From Antedon mediterranea (taxonomy: Eukaryota > Echinodermata > Crinoidea > Comatulida > Antedonidae), in the NCBI RefSeq assembly GCF_964355755.1, contig NC_092680.1, forward strand, positions 4,441,001 to 4,505,000: a stretch of 64,000 bases of DNA. The letters run 5' to 3'. Of this stretch, positions 54,391 to 64,000 are shown piece by piece. The notes under the pieces were generated by a model. It did not search any database. It was not told the DNA's origin and worked only from the letters and a program-made list of their open reading frames with translations. Made by a program: the position numbers and the translations under genes. Each line of letters begins with the position of its first letter. Position 1 is the stretch's first letter.

Positions 54391-55577
54391 ACGTGAATGT
54401 ACGCTTCAACAACGAAATGTTAATCTATTGACGGCTTACTCGATCGGCAGAGGATCTTAACATTACAAAATAATAATAATAATGTGCCTATTATTAAACC
54501 TAGTCTACACTACCAATAACTACTTTAGTTTGTCAACTTGATGAGCAACTTTTAGAGTTTGGGAAGAATCATTTCCCAACGTTTGCTAGTGATGGATCAG
54601 CTGAACATCTTCAGAAAACTGCAAGTTAGGTCATATCAACATGCATCTTCTTGACAAAACTAGTCTGCTGAGATTTGTGAATTCAGTCAATCAAATCCAG
54701 TCTTTGTAGTCATGTGATTCTGCAGGTGGACAAAATAAGTAATAGGAACTGTTGTTCTTAATAAACTTGGTGAACAGTATTAAAGTGTAGTAAACACCGA
54801 TTCACCATTGTTTTGAAGTCGGTGCATTATCACACGCGAATTTTTTTCAGAAAAAAAAATTTCAGATTTATAACGATATTTCAAGTTAATGTTGAAGTTA
54901 CGCAATCTTTTTAAGGGTTATACATTTTGTTTCTAACACAGTCAGTTGAGTTAGTATATTACTCATCGTTTAATGGAGACAATATTTTTATTCTATTATA
55001 GAATGCAAGTTTGAATATGTTCCATTCAATTCTTCGCTTAATAGAATGGATCGCGAAACTCGTGAAAATAGTTATCATTCGTTATTTGTATTTTGGACCA
55101 TCATGCATTTTCTAATTCCAAGTCAAATTAGATTGCCATCCTAAATATGTACAAACTTATTTAATGTTTGTATAAATTCAGCGTGTTTGTAGAGAAAGCA
55201 TGATTATATAACATATGCACAGTAGCAAAGGTTGTTTCGGGACGGTTATACCATGGATGTATTATAACTACATGGTTATTCTCTTCACTATCAGTAGTAC
55301 TTTTATCTATTTAATAACGTTTATAATTACTGAAACTACCGCTATAATAGTGAACGCTAATACTAGAAGTGAGATAAGATAAAAAAAATAAAAACGAGAT
55401 AAAAAATAGTATTTTGATTATATAACATCTTACTTCTCACTTCTACATTCTTCCATTCGGTTTAAGATTATTTATGCAATAATAACTGTACTTCAATTGG
55501 TATATAAACATATATTATAAATAGCGCCACTACATATACTTTATTTATGATAATTTGCTATTTATTATAATATTTAA
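54391..55577. other. Gene C 3' UTR and spacer
   Basis: Includes the AATAAA at 54760. A pair CTAGTCTACACTA (54504) and AAAGTGTAGTAAAC (54784) hints at an old inverted-repeat element, but the arms are short. Confidence 0.4.
54760..54765 (+). promoter_or_regulatory. Candidate poly(A) signal of gene C
   Basis: AATAAA 370 nt past the gene C stop codon. No stronger candidate is nearer. Confidence 0.35.
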
Positions 55578-55899
55578 TAACGATGATAGAGTGGTGGTTG
55601 CTAGCGCAACCAAAAATGCGTTCAACCTGCCCTGAGTGACTCCAACAAGGTCACCAATGGTTTGGAATAGTCTTATTGAATTAGTCATAATATATATAAT
55701 AATTTTCAATAAAAACGAACTAAAATTTCAAAAGATCACTAAATATTTGTTTTTAATAATTTATTTAGTTAAAGTTAAAAAAAATCAAGCTAAGATACAT
55801 AATTTGATAGAAATACAGATCTTTACAGTTTATCAACATTGTAGCGTTGAACGCATGTTTTGGTTGGCTAGCAACCATGCAGCGCTCTCTATCGTTGTG
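55578..55899. mobile_element. Inverted-repeat element family J
   Basis: Arms of about 50 bp: the left (55580-55630) has GGTTGCTAGCGCAACCAAAA and GCGTTCAAC. The right (55843-55897) is its reverse complement with mismatches (GTTGAACGCATGTTTTGGTTGG...CTCTCTATCGTTG). The spacer is AT-rich, without a transposase. Confidence 0.62.
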
Positions 55900-56492
55900 A
55901 CGTCACACCGTGATACTCTATATACCTAGGCGACGTGCGCAGTTTATCCAGAACAGCGTGCGCACGCGCTGCCGTCATGGAAACTATACTATCATAATAA
56001 ACATACTTACACATGGTAGGCCTAACTATAACATTTTTGTATAACGCATTCTTAAAGTTAAAGAAAGGTAAGCTTGGTTTTGTTAAGTATAATTAAATTG
56101 GTGCAACTAAAGCATAATTTAAAAGTTAAACGAACAAATGCAGTTTAAATAAGCTTTTATTCTGCTTCGATTAAAAGTAGTCTCGTAAAAATGCATACAC
56201 GTTTCGTAGATTACGACTAGGACTATGCTTAGGCCTACTTAATTTGTGTCTAGTGTTGCCACTTCCATTATTAAATACTAATATAATGTTACTTTGTACA
56301 GATGTTTTAAATTAATTAATTTAAAAAAAAACAAATATTAAATTTTAAAATATACGTTATAATATATAGCAAGAACATTATCAAGATAGCTGCTAAATTA
56401 AAAGAGGTTTGTGACATTCATTACATTAAAGATTTTGAAATTATATAAATTGTTTATTAATGCTAACATTGTTAAAGCACCACGTTTTTAAA

Positions 56493-56620
56493 GGGGCTTA
56501 GTTCATGACCTCGTTGTGTTCAACACACTTAATTTGACCAATCACAAGCGATTGATTATTCAAACTGTCGCTTGTGATTGGTCAACTCGCTTGAGTGGCG
56601 TCAATTTCTCCGTTGTCTAA
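56493..56620. mobile_element. Degraded family B-like element
   Basis: Retains the inner arms GACCAATCACAAGCGATTG...CGCTTGTGATTGGTCAA; the termini are eroded. Confidence 0.4.
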
Positions 56621-57061
56621 ACATAAGTTGGGGTATTAGCAATGCTGTTGCATAGGTTTCTATTTTTGTTTTTATTTGATTTATTTCAATACCAAGTTAA
56701 CATTAATAAATTCTTATAAACACGGGATACGGATATACCGCAGCACTCTAAATTCTCAAAGTGGGATTTACATCCTGATAGGTCAGCATCGTTAACCCTT
56801 TTTTCAAAGATGATTCATTTTGAATGTGCAAATAAAAAACAAGTTAATTGCATCGAATTAGTAAATGCACTTTTTATGTCGGGTTTTTGTTTTTATCACT
56901 GGTATGTCGCTGGTACTGTTTCAATCCATCTCATTTGTTTTTATTGAGCTCAGTTGTATATTGACGTATTTTTTCATACGCATCCAACAGCGAGAAACTC
57001 GCCAATTACAGGGATAGATAAGTTTTTAAAATTTTAAAATAAGTTTCATTTTAGGCCTAGG

Positions 57062-57180
57062 GGGAGTGGAGATGAAAGAGTTGTGAGTTACAACGCTGTC
57101 ACTAGGTAAGGATTGAACCGTTTACTCTTGGAATTTGAAGGCAAGTACGTTAGCCACCAAGCTATAACTCCACTACTCTT
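57062..57180 (-). mobile_element. Type S1 SINE head fragment
   Basis: On the minus strand: GTGGAGTTATAGCTTGGTGG, a B-box-like CGGTTCAATCC and a closing CATCTCCACTCCC, the same order as the copy at 12063. The 3' half is missing. Confidence 0.6.
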
Positions 57181-57607
57181 AAGGCCTATTAATATTATTC
57201 TTATCTTTTGTTCAATGCAATCTTTGCTTGTTCATGTTGTTTGTAATACGTCAATCTCTGTTAATCATTTACGAAATACCTGAAACAAATTTAGAGTTAT
57301 GCACATTCATTTCATTAACACTCATAACATTATTGACATTGCTATGGAGTGTTCATTTGACATGTCCCGCACCTGTCCCGTTACCGTTATGTTTCGAAGT
57401 ATAATGATTTGACCTTTGAAATCAACAATGTTGTAAATGCGGCCCTTCCTTTTTAAAACCAAAGTCGATTTTTTTCATATTTTCGGTAAATTGGTGTATT
57501 TTTTATAGTCCCCTTCCTATCTGCATCCTCTTTTGTTTTTGTGAGAGGGATATACAATTTATGAAATTATAATTTGATGAGATCCACCGTCATTCATTCT
57601 CGTCCAT

Positions 57608-57765
57608 TCGTGGTTCCCACTAGAACGCAACGTACGGACGTAAGCGCAACGCAATTAATTTGACAATTTTTACAAGCGGTGGACTATTCGAACTGCAGCT
57701 TGACAATTCTCCTGCACGTTTGCACTTGCGCTGTGTACTATATATAGTGTGAACTAAGAAGCTGT
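57608..57765. mobile_element. Degraded family B element
   Basis: Clear left end GTGGTTCCCACTAGAACGC followed by GTAAGCGCAACGCAA; the right side is not conserved. Confidence 0.45.
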
Positions 57766-58015
57766 ATGATGATTAATAATAATATTATAATAACCCTTTT
57801 CGAAAACATTCTTTTAAAGACAAAAAAAAATAACGGTGGCATAGAGAAATAAACAAATATGCATCGATTGTTTTCATCTGATAGAGCCTTTGTGTTATTT
57901 CAGCCAATCACAGAATTGATAGAAAATGCTGATTGTTACTATAATTGTAATCAAGTGAAATACAGCAGTCTGTTGAGATGCTAATACGGAGCATTCTGTC
58001 GTAGTAGCAGACAGC

Positions 58016-58145
58016 ATGAATTGGGGCGTTCTCATTGTTTTAGCTGGGTTTCTACTTCATTTAAACATAATCGGTTACCTGTATAGCTACAATCTACTAC
58101 ATATTCAATTAAAGGAAAGCTTTAATTCAACAGCTACAGAAGCAG
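58016..58145 (+). CDS. Gene D exon 1: signal peptide or signal anchor
   Basis: 43 codons plus one base. ATG has A at -3. The hydrophobic stretch of about 17 residues begins at residue 4. Phase 1 end, as in the first exons of genes A-C. Confidence 0.55.
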
Positions 58146-59634
58146 GTAGGCTTAACATTATGTACTTGTTTTGGCGATATGCGTGTGTTATTATATTGAT
58201 ATTATAATCTACGGATACAAACCCCATCTAAGTTGATTATCATATCATTATACGGACTGGTTAAGCTTAACAGTGATGAAGAAAGTTTGGGGAGGGGAGA
58301 GTGAGCATCAGTTTGTGGCGCCAGCGGGAAACGGTGAGTGGATGGTGTATAGTAAAGGTATTCTGTAGAAAACCGTATGCTAATTTTGTCGTTTATATTC
58401 GTGTGTTGGTCGAGCACGTACAGTACTGCATAGTAGGCCTACGACTGAAACATTTATCGTATTAAGATTCCAAGCATTAGTGTGGAACTTGGTATATCAT
58501 ATTTATTGTAAAAGGAGTGTATATGCCAGGTTTTTTTTTTCTTTGCAATTTCTAATTCAAATCCAACATAATGCCACTGCTATTGTGTCTTTACTTAACC
58601 TCTTAAATCTCAGTATTGTATTGCTATGTCGGGTAGCTTGATTCCCAAGGCCGCAGATGACAACAGACATACGATCTGTGCTGGAGAATTAGGGTTGGGG
58701 GTTAAAATTGAAAATTTCAGACGAGCGAGCACCTGTTGTTGGCTATGGCCCTGATTCCCTACATACTTAGGCCTATACACAATTTTTTTTTTACACTAAA
58801 CGTTAATTTGATGTCCTTTCAAAATCAGTTTGTCCAAAACAATGACCTCACTACATCATGTGCATCACTACCCAATTTTACCCTTCTGAAGATCCTGATT
58901 AGGCATATAACCAGTTTTTCGAAAGTGTGCTTATTTCAAAACACAACTTAAGAAAGGATTAGTTCTTTTTCCAATACATTTTATTTTAAGTTCCATTCCA
59001 TCAGGATAAAAACGCAACTTACTAGTTAATCGCACGTAATTACGTAGGCGCAACGTAAGTTAGTTGACCAATCACAAACCAGTTGAGTGATTGCGTTGCC
59101 CCCTGAGAACCATGCCCAATTACTGTACTAAATTGATTCTTTTAATGATGGAATTTGTATTGAAATCGTTTCCATAGTAGATAGATAGTAATAGCACAAT
59201 GTTTAACAATATTATATGTAAATCGTGTATTTTCTGTATGTATAATTAAGTATTCATTCAATACAATAATTTAATATTTTTTAATTAAACCTTTGTTAAT
59301 AGCGATAATGAGTCAAAACAGGAAAAGCTGACATAGACAACTTTAAAAATGAGAACAGAAATGGAAAACTAGAAAAATAATAGCAAAAAGGTGGCAAAAC
59401 TACACCAATAAAGATGAATATAAATAAATATAATAATAATAATGCCTTACGACTGTCAAGCTCTACATTACATGAACACATTCGAGAGGATTTGATAATA
59501 ATAATTTCCTTTAAAAAAAAGAGACTTTTATGCACAGGTATAGTCAACACTTCATGCTCACGAACTATGTTCCACAATGCCATATCGCATTTAATACACA
59601 ATAGGTCATTTAAATTCAATCAACACGTGAAAAG
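58016..59634 (+). CDS. Gene D (partial): N-terminus of an unrecognised secreted or membrane protein
   Basis: Two exons can be supported. 58016-58145 encodes MNWGVLIVLAGFLLHLNIIG and 23 more residues, ending at GCAG|GTAGGC in phase 1. 59538-59634 follows TTTTATGCACAG, reads in phase 1 (GIVNTSCSRTMFHNAISHL...) and ends at AAAG|GTGAGT in phase 2. The N-terminus may be a cleaved signal peptide, as in genes A-C, or a type II signal anchor with a stem, as in many Golgi enzymes. N-glycosylation sequons (NST, NTS, NRS) are consistent with lumenal exposure. No family is recognised. Later exons were not found and may lie past the broken LINE at 60.1-62.05 kb or outside the window. Confidence 0.5.
59005..59115. 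mobile_element. Degraded family B element
   Basis: AACGCAAC...GGCGCAACGTAAG and TTGACCAATCACAAACC are recognisable; ends are weak. It lies between the two gene D exons. Confidence 0.35.
59538..59634 (+). CDS. Gene D exon 2: unrecognised extracellular segment
   Basis: 97 nt with a good acceptor and donor and one phase-compatible frame. It encodes 32 residues rich in His, Asn and Ser with one Cys. Product unknown; this could still be a chance open frame. Confidence 0.42.
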
Positions 59635-60104
59635 GTGAGTTCATGTTGTTTATCCTTTTCAACAGTAAATATACACTGAGATTATACCAATGTGATAAGT
59701 CACGTTCATCCTACATCTACTGATTAGGTATACGCAATTACTATTAATGTTTATTTTGTTATAAAGTCTAGCCAAAACAACCTGTAATATACTCATTACA
59801 TTAACTATTACACATTGATTTAGTGGAATGATGTGACAGACCAAACGACTTTGTATAACAAGTTCGACATGACAAAGGGTATCATAACAAACAATATCAC
59901 ACACATTCTGTATCGTGGCCTGTAAATTTTTTGTTTGTTTTTAATAAATCAAAATAGTATTATAGCAAAACAAAAACCAAAAAACTGTATGTTGGACAAA
60001 ATGGCCTGGGATTTGCATTTTGGTGTATTTATTTGGAAAAACCGCTTACATGTTTGCTTTTCTTTTTTGTTTATTATTATTGTTTTTATTATATAATAAT
60101 AATA

Positions 60105-62045
60105 ATAATAACAAGATTTTTATAGCGCACATACGACTCAAGAGTGCTCAAGGCGCATTCAAAAAAATAAAACAAATCATACAAATGCCTGACAAATAAA
60201 ATGCAATTTCTTTGGAGGGTCCCCATCCGTTCTCGTTCTGTCGCGGTCCCGGACCCCTACCTAGGTGACCAAACAAAGGAACAGGATACACATTTGCCTT
60301 GCCACAGACGACCGGGTGCTCAGAGACAACAACCAAGACAGAGGCACCCCAAATATAATGCTGGTCAGGAAAAAGTATACTATACAATATTCTAGAACTT
60401 TAAGAAACCTCATGATTTCCTTAATGAATAAATGTGTTTTTAATAATTTTTTAAAAGTATCAACAGTTTTGCAAAATCTGATAGAGCTCGGTAGAGCATT
60501 CCATAGACGAGGAGCAGTAACGGTGAAAGCTCTGTCTCCCCATGAGTGGTGAGACTTAGGTTGATGTAGAAGCAGCGTATCACTAGAACGCAGATTCCGT
60601 CTGGGAACATACAGCCTAGCATGTCAGAAATATATTCAGGAGCCTTGCCATTAATAGACTTAAAAACAAAGAGTAATATTTTAAAAACAATGCGCGGTAC
60701 CTAACAGGAAGCCAATGCAAAGTTTCCAAGGTATTTGATATGTGTGCATATCTTGGTAGTTTTTTAACAACTCGTGCCGCTGTATTTTGAATCAGCTGAA
60801 GCATGTGGAGTTGTTTTTGTGGTAGCCCATATAGCAATGAGTTTCCCATATCCAGTCGTGAAGTGACAAAAAGCATGAACAAGTTGTTTAGCTGCTGCCT
60901 CATTAATAAACTTTCGAATCCTTCGGATGTTTCGTAAGTGAAAAGACGACGTAGAAATAGTTTTTGAGATATGAGATATAGTCATACCCGCATCCATTTC
61001 AACCCCTAGATTTCTAACCTGCCTAGCCGGGTCTATTTGGGTTTCACCAATGTAAATAAAACTTGGTGGCAGTTTTTCCAACTGCAGCTTTGATCCAAAG
61101 AGAATATATTCTGTTTTTTCATCATTTAATTTAAGAAAGTTGTTTTTCATGGATACAATGTTGGAGCAGTTCCAAACAAATGTCAATGTGTGTCATTGTA
61201 GGTTTAAAAGAAATATAAATCTGAGTATCATCATATTTTTTTCAATGTGGGTCGAACATGAGTGACTTTAAGAGACTCTGGGAAAGAACCACTTTCAAGA
61301 GACTTATTTACAATATGTGTGATTAATGGAATAAATGCATAAGTACATTTCTTTATCAGTGAAGTTGGTACCGGGTCAAGTGCACACGATTTTGAGGGAG
61401 AATTTTTGACAGTATTTAGAATTTCCTCCTCACTTGCAGGTTCGAACTGAGAAAGTTGTATGGACCTAGTTAAATCATAAGATTTATTTATATTTATACA
61501 TTTATCAGAAGCAGTTGTAACTTCTGCAGTATTTTCATTTTCTAGTGAATCACGAATTGATTTAATTTTATTTATAAAAAATACAGAAAATCTTTCAGCA
61601 AGAGCTTCATCTGAGACAGACGAAGGAAGGACTGATGACTTGGAACGATGTAAAAGTTTATTTACTAAATCAAAAAGTTTCTTTTGATCACCTGTGCAGT
61701 CACTAACCAGACTAGAGTAATACCGCGTCTTGGCCTTTTCAGTCAGTCCATTTACAATACATCTTTGGTCACAGTATTCCTGTCTATCCTTAAGAAGCTT
61801 TGATTTCATCCACTTACGTTCAAGTTGACGACGTATTTTCCTTTCAGATCGAATTTCATCTGTATACCATGGTTTAGCTTCCTTTTGCCTAATTGTTTTT
61901 TTCTGAACTTGCGCATGTAAATCAAGTACAGCTCTGAGATGAGAATAGTTTTCTACACTATCTTCAAGAATCACACTTACATCGGTTGTATTAGACACAC
62001 ACGCTTGAATGTCATTTTGGAATTTCTTCTTAATATCAATTATTA
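60105..62045 (-). pseudogene. Broken CR1/L2-like LINE with internal deletion
   Basis: Reading the minus strand: linker and N-terminal reverse transcriptase region (61998-61231: PWYTDEIRSERKIRRQLERK, SPSKSCALDPVPTSLIKK, VRPTLKK). The next bases jump straight to the YDDTQIYISFKP part of the catalytic box in another frame, so the core palm is missing. Later parts follow in two frames: NFLKLNDEKTEYILFGSK; VTSRLDMGNSLLYGLPQKQL; GDRAFTVTAPRLWNALPSS near 60550-60460. The 3' end has GCGCTATAAAAATCTTG and an ATT-type microsatellite. It cannot encode an active enzyme. Confidence 0.82.
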
Positions 62046-62088
62046 TTCAAATATCCACAAATCGCAGAGGAAAATTTCTTAAGATTTC

Positions 62089-62412
62089 CATTCCTCTTTA
62101 GATTTTTCAATTCTTTAGTTTTTCTATTCATATTTATAGTCCAAGAGCATTAGTTCATAAGTATAGGCAGACCCGGACATTTCTGGTAACAAGCTAATTT
62201 TTTCAGGAAAGGTCCAGAACTACGGTTGGAACATCATACTAAAAGTCCTGAAAAATCCTCCTTGTGCTCTCCGAGAAATCCAAGATGGCGTCCAAAATGG
62301 CTGCCATTTTAATTAGTCTATAACTTTGTAACCGCTTGTCATAGAGTATTAATTTTGGTGTCAAATAGTTCATAATATATACATTCCTATTTGCTCTAAC
62401 AGAAAATTTTGT

Positions 62413-62481
<69 letters not shown>

Positions 62482-62488
62482 TAGTTTT
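62089..62488. repeat. Array edge, unclassified repeat and (TA)n
   Basis: CTCTTTAG-type units at 62089-62130 abut the LINE end. Then comes about 280 bp with AAGATGGCGTCCAAAATGGC, which looks like dispersed-repeat sequence. A (TA)n run of roughly 55-60 bp lies at 62418-62476. Confidence 0.5.
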
Positions 62489-64000
62489 TCCTTTCCTCTT
62501 TAGTCTTTAGTCGCGTGCAACGCGACTCTACAGCTCACTTATCGGTCGGTCAGTTGGTTGGTCGGTCGGTCGGTGAACACTAACTTGAGCACGCAACTGC
62601 AGCCATGTATATGGCCGTGTTCCATTCCTCTTTAGTTTTTCAATTACTATTTAATTTTTAGTCGTGTGGACGCGACTCAATAGTTCACTATGTCGGTCGG
62701 TCGGTCTGTCGGTCCGGTATCACTATGCGTTTTATCGATTTTCTGTACTTTTTGAACTGTTTTGATGTACATTACTTTTTGAAAGTTCATTTTTTTCTGA
62801 GAGCACGCGACTTATGGCTGTTGGCCTTGTTTCATTCCTCTTTAGTTTTTAGTCGCGTGGAAGCGACTCTATAGTTCACTATGTCGGTCGGTCGGTCTGT
62901 CTGTCTGTCTGTCTGTCTGTCGGTCTGTCTGTCGGTCTGTCTGTCTGTCTGTCTGTCGGTCCGGTATCACTATGCGTTTTATCGCTTTATGACCTTATCT
63001 TGATATCAGTTTAATCTAGCTAAGTCAATTTTTCACAGAATATTCCTTATGGCCAGGAATCGATGTGGTTATGTTTTCACGGTGCGCAATAAAAAATTAC
63101 GCGGTCTACGCACGATTTAACGAAATCACGTTTGTAATCATATCTTAACAACCATGAATCACAATTAAATAAAATTTGGTACTCATAAATTTCAGGGCAT
63201 AAATCATCATATGGCAATACAATTACGTGCGTAGCGCATGTAACACATGCGTAAGCGCGCTTAAAATTTTCAAAATTTATTTTCGATGAAATAAGAGTAC
63301 GTTTCAGGCAATTTTAAGCGTTTACAAAATTGCCATGAGTGCGCAGATTTTTGCGCGCGCACTGCGCGTTAAATGTTATTGCGCACTCTTCTTGCCCGAT
63401 TTCTGTTTTCTTGACTTACTTTTCAACTCGAAATTACGTTATACGAGCACGTCAAAAGTGACAGGCTACGCACGTGTAAATTAAAAAAATATAAATGTTT
63501 TTAAACATTTCAACATTTTTAAACATGTTCAGTAATTTCGGTCAGTATAGTTCACTATGTCGGTCGGTCCGTCTGTCTGTCGGTCTGTCTGTCTGTCGGT
63601 CTGTTTGTCTGTCGGTCCGGTATCACTATGCATTGTAGCACGCGACTTAATGGCTGTTGGCCTTGTTCAATTCCTATTTAGTTTTTCCATTCCTTTTTTT
63701 CCCTTTCCTCTTTTTTTTCTTTCCTATATAGTTTTTTCCTTTCCTCTTTAGTTTTTTCAATTCCTCTTTAGTTTTTAGTCGCATGGACGCGACTCTATAG
63801 TTCACTATGCCGGTCGGTCTGTCTGTCGGTCTGTCGGTCTGTCTGTCGGTCCGGTATCACTATGCATTGTAGCACGCGACTTAATGGCCGTTGGCCTTGT
63901 TCTATTCCTCTTTAGTTTTTCTATTCCTCTTTAGTTTTTTCTTTCCTCTTTAGTTTTTCCATTCCTCTTTAGTTTTTCCATTCCTCTTTAGCTTTTCCAT
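62489..64000 (+). repeat. Array of family D elements and CTCTTTAG 18-bp repeats
   Basis: Short D units at 62515-62640, 62661-62830 and 63776-63901 and a long unit at 62851-63667 are each preceded by ATTCCTCTTTAGTTTTT. From 63668 on, the linker itself is a tandem of that roughly 18-bp unit, still running at the window edge. The long unit is nearly identical to 52732-53524. Confidence 0.75.

Noticed and set aside
58680-58955. Possible gene D exon after AAATTTCAG
   Set aside because: The phase-compatible frame stops after about 16 codons and has no donor.
60201-60552. Plus-strand frames over the LINE 3' end
   Set aside because: Antisense to the recognisable LINE C-terminus.

Overview
The window is AT-rich, intron-bearing animal DNA. 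The support is consensus splice sites with coherent phases, a MAM domain, secreted and membrane gene architectures, and a repeat set of LINE fragments, tRNA-derived SINEs, Helitrons and many short inverted-repeat elements. A marine invertebrate, possibly an echinoderm or other basal deuterostome, is my guess from the repeat style; the sequence does not prove it. I see no rRNA, functional tRNA gene, CRISPR array or bacterial-type operon.

Four gene models are assembled from short open frames joined at GT/AG sites with matching phase. Gene A (minus, 24417 down to 10477, 7 exons, 346 aa) and gene B (plus, 27664 to 46691, 7 exons, 583 aa) are divergent neighbours about 3.2 kb apart. Both encode a signal peptide, one MAM domain split over three exons, a stalk, one transmembrane helix and a tyrosine-containing cytoplasmic tail, and their exon phases are identical. 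Gene C (plus, 48410 to 54390, 4 exons, 486 aa) encodes a signal peptide, a Thr/Ser-rich mucin-like ectodomain, a transmembrane helix and an acidic tail with 25-residue repeats. Its stalk, transmembrane and tail exons use the same phase series as A and B. Gene D (plus, from 58016) is seen only as a signal-peptide or signal-anchor exon and one further exon. Together this is a local cluster of small single-pass surface proteins, which could act as receptors or adhesion molecules. Ligands and signalling partners are unknown.

Layout: 1-10.4 kb is repeat-dominated intergenic DNA (LINE 3' end, SINE, Helitron, MITEs). 10.5-24.4 kb is gene A with intronic Helitron, SINEs and MITEs. 24.4-27.7 kb is the shared upstream region with two tandem-repeat blocks. 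27.7-46.7 kb is gene B, 48.4-54.4 kb gene C, and 54.4-58 kb a spacer with an inverted-repeat element. 58-59.6 kb is the start of gene D. 60.1-62.05 kb is a broken LINE. From 62.09 kb to the end is an array of CTCTTTAG repeats and GTCGGTCTGT minisatellite elements that continues past the window.

At least eleven short elements with a TCTACACTATCAAAC terminal repeat (family A) and seven clear plus several decayed elements with a TTGGTTCCCACTAG terminal repeat (family B) lie in introns and spacers. They are flanked by TA and are often adjacent or nested.
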